From: an uncultured Blastocatellia bacterium
Lineage (GTDB): Bacteria > Acidobacteriota > Blastocatellia > Pyrinomonadales > Pyrinomonadaceae
Assembly (NCBI GenBank): GCA_946480785.1
Contig: CAMLLD010000011.1
Span: 28,704-92,703, forward strand
Direction of reading: 5' to 3'
DNA length: 64,000 bases
Shown: piece after piece, positions 42,233 through 51,892 of the stretch
How positions within the stretch are numbered: the stretch's first letter is position 1
Layout of the letters: every line of letters starts with the position of its first letter
Notes under the pieces: model-generated
What the model saw: only the letters and a program-made list of their open reading frames with translations
Databases searched by the model: none
What the model was told of the DNA's origin: nothing
Position numbers and translations under genes: made by a program

Positions 42233-42268
42233 CGCACCGCCGAGAAGCAACTACTGGAGGAAGTGTAA

Positions 42269-42961
42269 ATGAGACTACGCGTTCGTTTCTGCTTTGTGAT
42301 CCTGTGCTGCGTCGCGGCCCACTCTTACGCAACCGAAGTCAGCGCTCAGTATCTTCATCCAAACATCACCCAGAAGAAGGTCACGATCCGTTCCGCCGTG
42401 GTTCTTCCCGCGAAGGTCGAGATCGTCAAAGAGAGCGCGAAAGGCTCGGAGATGATGGTGGCCGAGTCTGCGGCGATCAGCGACAAAGCAGCGGAAGCGG
42501 TCGGCCAGGCGCTCACGGATAAGAAGATCGGCGTCGTAACGAATACGTTTGCGCCCGCGTCTCTCGACGAAGCGCGCAAGTACACGCTCGCCGACATTCA
42601 AGGCCGTTACGACGCGCTTTTGCCGAAGCTCGTCAAGAAATCGAAGGACGTGAAGAAAGCGCGGTTTACGCTCGGCGACGAAGTGATGCTGCTGAACGTG
42701 CCGAAGGATGCGGACGTACTCGTCTTCATTCGTGGCTCGGGCCGGATGTTCACCAAAGGCAAGACGGCGTTCTCGTTAATCAACATCTTCAGCATGGACT
42801 TTCCCTTTGCTCAGATCACGGTCGGAATCGTCGACGCCCGCAGCGGTGAAGTGCTCGCGTTCACGAAACCGATGTCGGCGAGTAAGGTGTTGAAGGATCA
42901 GAAGTCGCTGAACAAGATGATCGCGAAGTCGCTAAAAAAACTTCCGGCAGTCACTCAGTAA
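42269..42961 (+). CDS. Exported protein of unknown function
   Basis: A 230-residue protein with a signal peptide (FCFVILCCVAAHSYATEVSAQY) and GGAGG ribosome-binding site. The mature part contains ITQKKVTIRSAVVLPAKVEIVKESAKGSEMM, SDKAAEAVGQALTDKKIGVVTNTF and DVLVFIRGSGRMFTKGKTAFSLINIFSMDFPFAQITVGIVDARSGEVLAFTKP. This general plan (predicted lipoprotein with VFVRGxG and AQITVGIVDARSGEVL) resembles proteins related to TPR- or CsgG-associated envelope factors, but no named family can be assigned. It follows the M48 peptidase and is probably co-transcribed. Confidence 0.75.
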   Translation: MRLRVRFCFVILCCVAAHSYATEVSAQYLHPNITQKKVTIRSAVVLPAKVEIVKESAKGSEMMVAESAAISDKAAEAVGQALTDKKIGVVTNTFAPASLDEARKYTLADIQGRYDALLPKLVKKSKDVKKARFTLGDEVMLLNVPKDADVLVFIRGSGRMFTKGKTAFSLINIFSMDFPFAQITVGIVDARSGEVLAFTKPMSASKVLKDQKSLNKMIAKSLKKLPAVTQ

Positions 42962-43259
42962 GTACACGCGATGTTCGTTAAGATGAACCGCGATCCAAAA
43001 TGCCGGCCACACTGATTTTTCTCACCTTCAAAGTTTCGTATCATCCGTGATACGCGAAAACGATCTCCCTTTTTGAAGAAATTTATAGATTTGGATGAAC
43101 GCTGATCCGAGTCGAAATTTCTTCTCTTCACTCGTGGGCCGATCTGTGCTCTCACGATGATTGGCTCAACAGTTGCGCCTCCGCGTTTCTCCGCGCCGGC
43201 TTCCAAAAACTCGAAGCCGGTGTCGACTAGAGAAGTCCGAAATACCGGAGGTTCGATAA
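42962..43259. other. Gene-free stretch upstream of the TonB-dependent receptor
   Basis: No coding frame is convincing in these 298 bases. It contains an AT-richer tract near 43060-43100 and the ribosome-binding GGAGG at 43247. It should contain the promoter of the receptor gene, but no clear -35/-10 pair stands out. Confidence 0.4.
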
Positions 43260-46200
43260 ATGCAAAGATTGAAATACCTGATTACGTGCGCCATTTTTTT
43301 GGTGCTCGTCATCGTGCCCACTACGATGGCCCAAACCAGTAAAGGTTTCGTGGTCGGCACAGTCACTGATCCGAACGGCGCAGCCATCGCCGCCGCCAAC
43401 ATCAAGATCACCAATACAGCGACTGGCGTCATTCGCGAAACGACTTCACAAGCGGACGGCGCTTATCGCTTCGACGCAGTGGATCCCGGATCCTACAAGG
43501 TCGAGGTCAGCGCCACCGGCTTCAAGACTGCGACACGCGACGTAGTTGTCGCCGCAGCCCAGACTGCCGAAGCTGTTTTCCCACTCGAAGTCGGTAATCC
43601 AACTGAAGTCGTAACAGTCACTTCTGGCACCGGCATCGAGTTGCAAACCCAGGACGGCGCGCGCGTCAACACAGTCGGGACGCGTCAGATCACTGAGCTG
43701 CCGGTTCAGGGTCTGAACCCCGTCAACCTCGTGTTCACGTTTCCGGGCGTGGTCGATCCTGGTCCATTAGCGGGCGGATTCGTCCAGGGCACGGAGTTTT
43801 CCGTGAACGGTCTGCGCGCTCGTGCAAACAACCAGCTAATCGATGGTCTCGACAACAACGACAACTCGATCACGGGACAGTTTTATCAACCCGTGCTGCG
43901 CGACGGTTACAATGAAGTGACCGTTTTGCAGAGCGACTACTCCGCTGAATTCGGCCGCGCCGGTGGCGCTGTCGTAAACGTGATCACCAAGAGCGGCACC
44001 AACAAATTCCACGGTTCCGTTTACGACGTGATCATTCCCAGCAAACTCTCCGCGCTATCGCCGTTTGAAAAAGCAGGCCTGGGCCTGACGAAGAAACCGG
44101 TCACCATCGAGAACGATTATGGCTTCTCGCTTGGTGGTCCAATCGTCAAGAACAAACTGTTCTTCTTCAGCACGATTCAATGGTCGCCGTTCCGCGCGGG
44201 CGGCGTGACGTCGTCGCCGGTCGTGCCGACGGCTGAAGGCTTCGCGCAACTGCGCTCGCTGTTCCCGGCGGGAACAAGCGCGAACCTCGATCGTTATCTC
44301 GCGGCCATCGGCGATCTGCGCGGCACGACGGGCGTGTTTCTCGTTCCGCTCGGCGGCGGCCGGCCTTCGATTCCGTTCGGCACCGCGACGCGCACCAGCT
44401 CACAACCGGTGGACGACACGCAGTATCTCTTCCGCGTCGACTGGACGCCGAGCGAGAAAGACAACATCGGCGTTCGCTACCTCGCCGACGATCAACTCTT
44501 CGCGAACCAGGTGCCGCAGTTTTCAACGCTGCAATTCCCGGGCACCGAAGTTGACGCGCCGAGCCTCGTGCAGAACGCGTACATCAACTGGACTCACACA
44601 CTCTCGCCGAACACGACCAACGAATTCCGTTTTGGTTACGGCCGCTTCAACGTGGTGTTCCAGTATCGCAATGCCGACCTGCTCAATGCGCCACCACAGA
44701 TCGTTTTCGGCGGCAGCGCTTCGAAGGTTACGGGCATCGGACCCGATCCGACTTTCCCGCAAGGTCGCATCTTCAATAACTATCAATTTCAGGACACGAT
44801 CTCGCACACGATGGGCGATCACACGTTCCGCGCCGGTTTCGACGTGATGGTCCAAAGAGCGAAACAGTTCGTGCCCATCAACACGCGTGGTACGTTCGCG
44901 TTTACCAACAACGTTGCCACTAGTACGGTCGACGCGTTTCCGGCCTTTGGTAACTTCATCGACAACTTCTCCGGCACTCAGGGAACGTTTGCGTCGAAAG
45001 TGTTTGGTCCAAACGACGATCATCCCGACGTTGTCAACCAGGCTTACTTCATCAACGACAACTGGCGCCTGCGGCCAAACCTGACGTTGAATCTCGGCTT
45101 GCGTTACGAGCTTTACGGCGTGGCGCAGAACACGGCGCCGTTTCCGGCGTTTTGCGGCTTTGGCGTGCCGCTGCTGACGCGTTGCGAAGTCGAGCGTGAC
45201 AAGAACAACTTCGCGCCGCGTTTCAGTTTTGCTTACACGCCGAAGTGGGGCCGTTGGTTGTTCGGCGAGGACCGCACAGTTCTTCGCGGTGGCTTCGCTG
45301 TCAACTACGACATCTACTTCAATAACATTCTGAGCAATACGATCGCCTCGCCGCCGAACGCGATCGGCATCACGACTCTCGGCTCGACTGCCGGTGGCCG
45401 CGGCTTTGCCAACGCGACCGGCACGTTGCCGACCGTGGCGCCGAATCCGAATCCACTGGCGGCGGTTTCTACCGTCACTCCGAACCTTCATAACCCGAAG
45501 ACTTACGTTTGGAACCTCGGCGTCCAGCGTCAACTTCCTTGGGGAATGGTTTGGGACGTTGCGTATGTCGGCACGCGTGGACTGCACCTGTTTTTGAATG
45601 AGGAGCTAAATCCACTCAACCCGGCGACCGGCGTGCGTATCCATCCGGAGCGTGGTCCAATTCAACCTCGAACCAACGCCGGCGATTCCAACTATCACTC
45701 GTTACAAACGCGTTTGGAGCGTGGCATTCGCAGCGGCTTGCTGTTCCGCTTCGCTTACACGTGGTCCAAGGCGATCGACGACGTGAACAGTGAAGTGTTC
45801 GTTACGTCCGGCGGTTCGAGCCGCACGTCGGATCTGCTGAATCTGTTCGGCGGACGGCGAGCTGATCGCTCGGTCGCGTCTTTTGACGTGCCGCACGCGG
45901 CGAGCTTCACGTTCCTTTATGACGTTCCATCACTTAGCGAGAACCGTTTCGTGCATGGCGTTACGAGCGGCTTTACGCTGTCAGGCATCTGGCGAATTCA
46001 ATCGGGTGCGCCGGAAACGGCTTACCTGAACGGCTTCGACATCAACGGCGACGGCGTGGCTACCAACGATCGTCCCGCGCTGAACAATCCGAACGCGCCG
46101 CGGAATTCCGTGGCGATCTTCAACGACCTGTGCGACGTACCATCGCCGACGGGTTATTGCACCAACGACTTCGTCACTCCGATCGCGCTGAACGACGCGC

Positions 46201-46520
46201 GCTTCGTTGTCGATCCGAACATCCGTACCGGCATCGTCGGCAGGAACACGTTGCGGGCGCCAACCCTGAATCGTTTTGACGTCAGCATAATGAGAGCGAT
46301 CAAGATGCCGTGGCTGGAAGACCACCGGCTCGAAATCCGTATGGACTTCTTCAACGTTTTCAACCATCCGATCTTTACCTGGGACGCAGCGAGTGTGGGT
46401 GGCTTGAGCGATGGAGACGTTTTCAACCAGTTCTTCAATCAACCGGAACTGAACGGCGGACCGAACACGACTCTACGCAGTTATCGTTCGGGCCGTATCC
46501 AACTGCGCTACGTGTTCTGA
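43260..46520 (+). CDS. TonB-dependent receptor, Oar-like, with carboxypeptidase-regulatory domain
   Basis: A 1086-residue outer-membrane receptor. A signal peptide (AIFLVLVIVPTTMAQ) is followed by a carboxypeptidase D regulatory domain (GFVVGTVTDPNGAAIAAANIKITNTATGVIRETTSQADGAYRFDAVDPGSYKVEV) at residues ~25-105, then a plug domain (TRQITELPVQGLNPVNLVF, GLDNNDNSITG, GRAGGAVVNVITKSGTN), and a 22-strand-type beta-barrel ending in RSGRIQLRYVF with the terminal aromatic needed for BAM insertion. This is the Oar/SusC-like family of Acidobacteriota, involved in uptake of large ligands such as oligosaccharides or peptides. Ligand unknown; a secreted-peptidase-rich neighbourhood suggests peptides, which is only inference. 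Confidence 0.93.
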   Translation: MQRLKYLITCAIFLVLVIVPTTMAQTSKGFVVGTVTDPNGAAIAAANIKITNTATGVIRETTSQADGAYRFDAVDPGSYKVEVSATGFKTATRDVVVAAAQTAEAVFPLEVGNPTEVVTVTSGTGIELQTQDGARVNTVGTRQITELPVQGLNPVNLVFTFPGVVDPGPLAGGFVQGTEFSVNGLRARANNQLIDGLDNNDNSITGQFYQPVLRDGYNEVTVLQSDYSAEFGRAGGAVVNVITKSGTNKFHGSVYDVIIPSKLSALSPFEKAGLGLTKKPVTIENDYGFSLGGPIVKNKLFFFSTIQWSPFRAGGVTSSPVVPTAEGFAQLRSLFPAGTSANLDRYLAAIGDLRGTTGVFLVPLGGGRPSIPFGTATRTSSQPVDDTQYLFRVDWTPSEKDNIGVRYLADDQLFANQVPQFSTLQFPGTEVDAPSLVQNAYINWTHTLSPNTTNEFRFGYGRFNVVFQYRNADLLNAPPQIVFGGSASKVTGIGPDPTFPQGRIFNNYQFQDTISHTMGDHTFRAGFDVMVQRAKQFVPINTRGTFAFTNNVATSTVDAFPAFGNFIDNFSGTQGTFASKVFGPNDDHPDVVNQAYFINDNWRLRPNLTLNLGLRYELYGVAQNTAPFPAFCGFGVPLLTRCEVERDKNNFAPRFSFAYTPKWGRWLFGEDRTVLRGGFAVNYDIYFNNILSNTIASPPNAIGITTLGSTAGGRGFANATGTLPTVAPNPNPLAAVSTVTPNLHNPKTYVWNLGVQRQLPWGMVWDVAYVGTRGLHLFLNEELNPLNPATGVRIHPERGPIQPRTNAGDSNYHSLQTRLERGIRSGLLFRFAYTWSKAIDDVNSEVFVTSGGSSRTSDLLNLFGGRRADRSVASFDVPHAASFTFLYDVPSLSENRFVHGVTSGFTLSGIWRIQSGAPETAYLNGFDINGDGVATNDRPALNNPNAPRNSVAIFNDLCDVPSPTGYCTNDFVTPIALNDARFVVDPNIRTGIVGRNTLRAPTLNRFDVSIMRAIKMPWLEDHRLEIRMDFFNVFNHPIFTWDAASVGGLSDGDVFNQFFNQPELNGGPNTTLRSYRSGRIQLRYVF

Positions 46521-46559
46521 TTCAAGGGGACAAATAGCACCTGACTCGAGGGCGGGTCT

Positions 46560-47171
46560 TCAGGGGTGATCCTGCGGACCCGCTCCTTTTTTGTCCAACA
46601 ACTTCGCGGCTTTTTTGATCTCATCGCTGAGGTCGATGATCTGGTTGAGATTGTCTGTCGCTTGATCGATCACCTTCGCATCGACCACGCCGAGGTTCTT
46701 GAACAACGGGCTGCCGACAAAACTCACCACGAGATCGTGCAGCTCGCCGATGTCTTTTCTTACCTGCTGATCGTCGATCGCTTCTGCGTGTTTTGCTTGC
46801 GCGTTCGCTTGTTCGCCTTGAGTCAACGCGAGATTCTCACGCAGCCGCGCGCCTCGCTTCTTCATGTCGCCGGTCAGATCCGCGAGGCGGCCGTAGTCGA
46901 GGCCTTTGTTTGACTGCAGCATGCGGACGATCTCGTTGTGGATTACCTGCACGCGTTGAAAGTCTTCGTTGATCTGCGGAAACAGACTGCGCCGTCGTTC
47001 GCGTGTCGCGGCGGCATCGTTCTTCATGCGGTTGATGTCGCGATCGTAATCGTCCATCGCCCGTTGACGTTCGCGGACCGGCGAGTTCACCGTTTGTGCA
47101 TAGACGGGCGCTGCAAGAGCCAGGAAGGTCAGCAGCAGAGTTGATAACAAAACGGTTCGCGAGTAATTCAT
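46560..47171 (-). CDS. Exported coiled-coil protein, unknown
   Basis: The ATG at 47171 has GGAGGAG seven bases upstream and gives a signal peptide (MNYSRTVLLSTLLLTFLALAAPVYA); the longer frame to 47267 is rejected. The 203-residue protein is almost wholly helical: RERQRAMDDYDRDINRMKNDAAATRERRRSLFPQINEDFQRVQVIHNEIVRMLQSNKG and GELHDLVVSFVGSPLFKNLGVVDAKVIDQATDNLNQIIDLSDEIKKAAKLLDK. It is probably a periplasmic coiled-coil protein. The function is not known. Located 19 bases after the S41 peptidase gene on the same strand. Confidence 0.8.
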   Translation of the reverse strand: MNYSRTVLLSTLLLTFLALAAPVYAQTVNSPVRERQRAMDDYDRDINRMKNDAAATRERRRSLFPQINEDFQRVQVIHNEIVRMLQSNKGLDYGRLADLTGDMKKRGARLRENLALTQGEQANAQAKHAEAIDDQQVRKDIGELHDLVVSFVGSPLFKNLGVVDAKVIDQATDNLNQIIDLSDEIKKAAKLLDKKGAGPQDHP

Positions 47172-47190
47172 ATCTCCTCCCGAACGTATC

Positions 47191-48501
47191 TTACGGTTTC
47201 CACTTGAACGGAAACAGTTTTCCCGCCTCGGCCGGATCGAGAGTGCCGCCGGCCACCGCAACTGCACGCGCGAGCACCGGATCTTTTTGCGCGCGCAGAT
47301 CCTCGGCTGTCGGCAATGACAGTTCGTCAGGAGTCACGCCCAAGCCTTCGAGGCTCTTTCCATCGGACATCACGAGATCCGCGTCGGTCACACTCACCGC
47401 GTAAAACACCACCGTCTCCAAGCCGATCTGGTGCGGATACAAACGGCTGCGCATCACTTTGCCGGACGTGCGATCGCCGAGCACGGTGCCCCGCTTCTCC
47501 AACTGCACCAGTCGCGCGAAGATTTCAGAAGCGGATGCTGAGTTGCTGTCGACGAGGACGATGAGGTTGCCCTTGTAGCCGTCGTTCCCGCGTGTCTTCG
47601 CCACCATCGGTTTCGCTTCCTTGCGCAATTGCATGTTGCCGATCGTGATGTCGTGATCAAAGACATTACCGACGAGCCGTTCCAACGTGTCCACCGCGCC
47701 GCCGCTGTTGCGGCGCAGATCGATAATCAGCGTCTTGTACTTCTTTACTTTGTCGATGCGGTCATCGACTTCACGATCGTCGAGATCGAACGCCGGCAAA
47801 CGCCAGACGACGATGTCTTTGTTTACTTCATACGTGCGATTTTCGCGCAAGCGAAGCTCGTCCTCGATGTCGCGCCAATAAGCATTGAGGTCGATCGTGT
47901 CGGTGAGATCGAAAACCTTCTTGCCCTGCTGGACCTTCGCGTTGAGCTGCAATTGCCGCGGCTGCTCGCCGGGACTCTGCACTTCGATGTTGACCGCGGG
48001 TCGTGGCGCGAGCGTGTTGTAAAGATAGTAGTAGAACCAGAGATTGTTGCGGTTCGGCGCGATGCCGTCGATCTTCAGCACCTTGTCGCCGGGCTTCAAG
48101 CCCTTCGCCTCGGCGTCGCTCTTCGGCTTGACTGCGATAACGAAGCAGTCGTTGCCAAACGTCTGCATCTGCCAGCCGTACTCGAGGCGGCCTTGCCTTT
48201 GCGGCGGTAAAAAGATCGTGTGCGAGTCGTTGAGCTCCAGCAATATCTGCGCGATGACGCCGAAGACTTCGCCGTTCGATTTCGCTTGCTTGATTCGTTC
48301 TTCGGCGAACTTCATCCGCGCGTCGAGATCGACGCCGTGAAACGCCGCGTCGTAATAGTTCTTGCGAATATCGTCGCGCACCGTTTTCAACATGATGAGC
48401 GCGCGATCCCGATCCTGGCCGGAAAGCGTTTGCGAAAAGACCGGGTGAGAAGTGGCGATCGTAAGGACCAGAAAGAGCAATAGCCAAAAAGGTCTGCGCA
48501 T
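47191..48501 (-). CDS. S41 family peptidase (C-terminal processing protease-like) with PDZ domain
   Basis: From ATG 48501, with AGGAG upstream, a 436-residue exported protease with signal peptide (PFWLLLFLVLTIATSHPVFSQ). A PDZ domain is visible (GNDCFVIAVKPKSDAEAKGLKPGDKVLKIDGIAPNRN). The S41 domain follows with TLIIDLRRNSGGAVDTLERLVGN, the catalytic Ser in LVDSNSASASEIFARLVQ and the Lys in RTSGKVMRS, spaced as usual for the Ser-Lys dyad. It ends with GLGVTPDE, another family mark. It likely processes or degrades periplasmic proteins. It is divergent from prpE, with 64 bases between starts. Confidence 0.93.
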   Translation of the reverse strand: MRRPFWLLLFLVLTIATSHPVFSQTLSGQDRDRALIMLKTVRDDIRKNYYDAAFHGVDLDARMKFAEERIKQAKSNGEVFGVIAQILLELNDSHTIFLPPQRQGRLEYGWQMQTFGNDCFVIAVKPKSDAEAKGLKPGDKVLKIDGIAPNRNNLWFYYYLYNTLAPRPAVNIEVQSPGEQPRQLQLNAKVQQGKKVFDLTDTIDLNAYWRDIEDELRLRENRTYEVNKDIVVWRLPAFDLDDREVDDRIDKVKKYKTLIIDLRRNSGGAVDTLERLVGNVFDHDITIGNMQLRKEAKPMVAKTRGNDGYKGNLIVLVDSNSASASEIFARLVQLEKRGTVLGDRTSGKVMRSRLYPHQIGLETVVFYAVSVTDADLVMSDGKSLEGLGVTPDELSLPTAEDLRAQKDPVLARAVAVAGGTLDPAEAGKLFPFKWKP

Positions 48502-48565
48502 GGCACATTCTCCTTTGCTAAGCTTGCCGGCCGCGAATAATACCATCAGATCGGAGACCTTGGGG

Positions 48566-50464
48566 ATGAAAGGTGCGTACGAAGCCGCCTACCGCAACTG
48601 GCTGCGAGATCCGGAAGGTTTCTGGGCGGAGGCGGCGGAAGCGATTCACTGGTATCGACGTTGGGACGAAGTACTCGACGCTTCGCGCGCGCCTTTCTAT
48701 CGCTGGTTCTCAGGCGGCCTCGTTAACACCTGCTACAACCTGCTGGACGTACACGTCGAGAATGGCCGCGGCGATCAACTCGCGCTCATCTACGACAGCC
48801 CCGTAACCAACACCGTCCGCTCGTACACGTATCGCGAGCTGCTGCACGAGGTCGAGCTGTTTGCCGGCGTGCTGCAACAACAAGGCGTCGGCACCGGCGA
48901 CCGCGTGATCGTCTACATGCCGATGGTCCCGGAAACCGTGATCGCGATGCTCGCGTGTGCGCGCATCGGCGCGATTCACTCGGTCGTCTTTGGCGGCTTT
49001 GCGGCAGACGAACTGGCGACGCGTATCAACGACGCGCGGCCGAAGCTGATCGTCTCCGCGTCGTGCGGCATCGAGGTCAATCGTCTCGTTCCTTACAAGC
49101 CGATGCTCGACAAAGCCATCGACATCGCAAAACAGAAACCCGCGCGTTGCCTCATCCTGCAACGGCCGCAACTCGCAGCGGAGCTCGTCCCCGGCCGCGA
49201 CGTCGAGTGGTTCGACGCACTTGCGAAGGCGCAACCCGCCGACTGCATCCCCGTAGCCGCGACCGATCCGCTTTACATCCTGTACACGTCCGGCACCACC
49301 GGCATTCCCAAAGGCGTCGTGCGCGACAACGGCGGACATCTCGTCGCGCTCGAATGGACCATGAAGAACGTCTACGGCATGGAGCCCGGTGAAGTCTTCT
49401 GGTCAGCGTCCGATCTCGGTTGGGCGGTGGGTCACTCTTACATCGTTTATGGACCACTGCTCAATGGCAACACGACCGTGCTTTACGAGGGCAAGCCCGT
49501 CGGCACACCGGATCCCGGCGCGTTCTGGCGCGTCATCTCACAACACAACGTGCGCGCGTTCTTCACCGCGCCTACCGCTTTCCGCGCCATCAAACGCGAA
49601 GATCCTGCGGGGGAACACGTGCGCCGGTACGATTTGAAAAACTTTCGCACGTTGTTCCTCGCCGGTGAGCGTTGCGATCCGGACACGCTTGCGTGGGCCG
49701 AGAAACAACTCGGGGTGCCCGTGATCGATCACTGGTGGCAAACGGAAACCGGTTGGCCCATCGGCGCGAATTGCACGGGGCTTGAGTTGTTGCCGGTCAA
49801 GCCAGGCTCGTGTGGTAAAGCAGTGCCGGGTTACGACGTGCGCGTGCTGAACGATGAAGGTGTCCAAGTGGCCGACAGCCAAATCGGCAACATCGCGATC
49901 AAGCTGCCGCTGCCGCCGGGTTGTTTGCCGACACTCTGGAACAACGACGCCGCATACGTCGAGTCGTATCTCACGTCCTATCCCGGTTACTACAAGACCG
50001 CCGACGCTGGTTACAAAGATGAAGACAACTATCTCTGGATCATGAGCCGCACTGACGACATCATTAATGTCGCCGGCCATCGACTCTCGACGGGCGCGCT
50101 CGAAGAAGTGCTCGCGTCACATGCAAACGTCGCTGAGTGCGCGGTGATCGGAGTGGCCGACGAGTTGAAAGGCGAGGTGCCGCTCGGACTCGTCGTACTC
50201 AAAGCCGGCCTCGCACGATCCGAACCCGAAATCGTCGCCGAACTGATTCATCTGGTACGCGAGAAGATTGGACCAATTGCCTGCTTCAAGATCGCAACCG
50301 TCGTGAACCGCCTGCCCAAGACGCGCTCAGGCAAGATCGTACGCGGCACGATCAAGAAGATCGCAGACGGCGTTGACTACCGCATCCCGCCGACCATCGA
50401 AGACGCCACCGTCCTCGACGAGATCACCGAGAACCTCAAGACGTTGGGTTATCCGCGTCGTTAG
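48566..50464 (+). CDS. prpE: Propionate/acetate-CoA ligase (PrpE-type acyl-CoA synthetase)
   Basis: Starting at ATG 48566 (MKGAYEAAYRNWLRD), a 632-residue ANL-superfamily AMP-forming enzyme. The AMP motif YTSGTTGIPKGVVRDNGGH contains the PrpE-type PKGVVRDNGGH, followed by VFWSASDLGWAVGHSYIVYGPLLNG, ATP site WWQTETGWPI, hinge IMSRTDDIINVAGHRLSTGALEEVL and catalytic lysine in KTRSGKIVRGTIKKIAD. These point to propionyl-CoA rather than acetyl-CoA synthetase. It could also activate acetate. It is divergent from the S41 peptidase gene and is followed by a gene-free spacer. The frame opens upstream at 48452, inside the S41 gene. Confidence 0.93.
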   Translation: MKGAYEAAYRNWLRDPEGFWAEAAEAIHWYRRWDEVLDASRAPFYRWFSGGLVNTCYNLLDVHVENGRGDQLALIYDSPVTNTVRSYTYRELLHEVELFAGVLQQQGVGTGDRVIVYMPMVPETVIAMLACARIGAIHSVVFGGFAADELATRINDARPKLIVSASCGIEVNRLVPYKPMLDKAIDIAKQKPARCLILQRPQLAAELVPGRDVEWFDALAKAQPADCIPVAATDPLYILYTSGTTGIPKGVVRDNGGHLVALEWTMKNVYGMEPGEVFWSASDLGWAVGHSYIVYGPLLNGNTTVLYEGKPVGTPDPGAFWRVISQHNVRAFFTAPTAFRAIKREDPAGEHVRRYDLKNFRTLFLAGERCDPDTLAWAEKQLGVPVIDHWWQTETGWPIGANCTGLELLPVKPGSCGKAVPGYDVRVLNDEGVQVADSQIGNIAIKLPLPPGCLPTLWNNDAAYVESYLTSYPGYYKTADAGYKDEDNYLWIMSRTDDIINVAGHRLSTGALEEVLASHANVAECAVIGVADELKGEVPLGLVVLKAGLARSEPEIVAELIHLVREKIGPIACFKIATVVNRLPKTRSGKIVRGTIKKIADGVDYRIPPTIEDATVLDEITENLKTLGYPRR

Positions 50465-50821
50465 AGGAGCTGGCCTCGCGACGGAAACACTCCCTGAAGC
50501 GCGCCGCCCTCCATGCCCATCACGTATTTAGCTGTCCTGGTCACCCGCACGTTGAGCGCAGTGTCCGGGCAGTGGCTGAAATGCAAACGGAGAGTAGAAA
50601 TGCAAACACTCCGACAATGCCAATACTTTTGTTCAGCAAATACTCCGGTCGTATGAGTGTTCCTACCTACAGACGTGTCAGCCGTGGTGATCGTTTACGT
50701 TACGCCACGTTGACGACGTGAACTCGTTTTCCTCGTCAATATTCTCGGCACACGTGTTGCGCCAACGCGACGCAACCCGCTCATGAATTGTTTGAATCCT
50801 GCAATTCTGTGAGGGGAATTA
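50465..50821. other. Gene-free stretch, nothing recognised
   Basis: The 357 bases between prpE and the TPR gene contain no credible coding frame, hairpin terminator or repeat that I can identify. A GAGGGGA ribosome-binding site sits at its end. Confidence 0.4.
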
Positions 50822-51736
50822 ATGCGAACGTTGGAATGTTTACTGGTCGCGCTCATAGTCGCTACTACCGTTTATGCTCAACCGACAGAGAAACCATCAC
50901 CCGCAAACACCCGCGTACTCGAAAAAGAAGCTTTGCAGAATGCGGACTCACCCGCTACGTGGCAGAACCTCGGACTCGCCCGTTATCACCAGCAACGCTT
51001 TGCACTCGCCGCTGATGCTTTCGAGCACGCGCAGCGTCTCGCGCCACGCGATCCGCAAATCAACAATAACCTCGGTTATGCCTATTTGTTTTCAAACCGT
51101 TTGGACGATGCGATTGCGTCTTTCAAAATAGCGCTCGGAATCGACTCCCGTATGAGGGCCGCGCGCCGGGGTTTGTGTAGTGCTTACTCTCTTGCACGAG
51201 ACGCGGAGAAAGCGGTTGAAGTGTGCGAGGCCGCGATTCAGGACGATGGGAATTCAGCACTGCCGCGATATTTTTTAGGGCACACCTATCTCGATCTTGG
51301 CGATGGTCAAAAGGCGCTCGCCACCTTCGCGGAAGCGGCGCGTCTCGAACCAAACACCGCCAAGATCTACGTTGGCCTCGGCTTCGCTTACTACAGCCTG
51401 AAGAACTACACCCACGCGTTGTCTGCTCTTCAACGAGCGAAAGAAATCGATCCGAACACGGACGAGTTGTTGTCAGGTCTCGGCGCTGTGTATGCGCAAT
51501 TGCACGAGTACAAAAAGGCCGAAGGCGTTTTGCGTGAGGCGCTCGCGCGCGACCCCGATCACCTTACAAACCACTTCAATCTGGGCATGGTTTGTCTGCT
51601 GCGGAAGAATCGCGACTGCGCGCTGAGTGAGTACAACTATCTGCGCGTGAAAAACGAACCGTTGGCAAAGACGTTGTTTGGCGGAATCTACAGCGATAAG
51701 GTCATCGATGCGAGCGCGTACAAGCCGCGTCGGTAG
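50822..51736 (+). CDS. Secreted TPR protein
   Basis: A 304-residue protein with a signal peptide (MRTLECLLVALIVATTVYAQ) and about six TPRs: ATWQNLGLARYHQQRFALAADAFEHAQRLAPRDPQINNNLGYAYLFSNRLDDAIASFKIALGID, then PRYFLGHTYLDLGDGQKALATFAEAARLEPN, AKIYVGLGFAYYSLKNYTHALSALQRAKEIDPN and a last unit. A GAGGGGA precedes the ATG. Probably a periplasmic scaffold; partner unknown. It belongs to the group of TPR proteins that recurs through this window. Confidence 0.88.
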   Translation: MRTLECLLVALIVATTVYAQPTEKPSPANTRVLEKEALQNADSPATWQNLGLARYHQQRFALAADAFEHAQRLAPRDPQINNNLGYAYLFSNRLDDAIASFKIALGIDSRMRAARRGLCSAYSLARDAEKAVEVCEAAIQDDGNSALPRYFLGHTYLDLGDGQKALATFAEAARLEPNTAKIYVGLGFAYYSLKNYTHALSALQRAKEIDPNTDELLSGLGAVYAQLHEYKKAEGVLREALARDPDHLTNHFNLGMVCLLRKNRDCALSEYNYLRVKNEPLAKTLFGGIYSDKVIDASAYKPRR

Positions 51737-51756
51737 CGTGTGGCTGCGGAGTTTAC

Positions 51757-51880
51757 GCGCCGCGTTCGATAACGTAGAGCGCGATCTCGAAACGGTTGCG
51801 AAAATGTTTCTTATCGAGAATGTGACTGACGTGATTCTCAACGGAGCGCACTTGTGAGGGGATCCTTTGCGCCTTTCGCC
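51757..51880 (-). pseudogene. Relic of a LuxR-type response regulator HTH
   Basis: On the minus strand the frame reads EGRKAQRIPSQVRSVENHVSHILDKKHFRNRFEIALYVIERGA then stop. The part RSVENHVSHILDK and NRFEIALYVI matches the recognition helix and end of LuxR/NarL HTH domains (TVENHVSNILRKL..RTEAVLYAI). The earlier helix is corrupted and no receiver domain precedes it; upstream sequence is already the 3' end of the DUF5700 peptidase gene. The intact gene has been lost except for this C-terminus. Confidence 0.55.
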
Positions 51881-51892
51881 CTTCGTGTGCGT

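Noticed and set aside
42955..43206. Small minus-strand gene upstream of the receptor
   Set aside because: No ribosome-binding site, no domain, composition like noncoding spacer.
44523..45587. Long minus-strand open frame (354 codons) inside the TonB-dependent receptor gene
   Set aside because: It is antisense to a complete, conserved receptor; the peptide is Arg/Val-rich without domains, a usual effect of high GC in the opposite frame.
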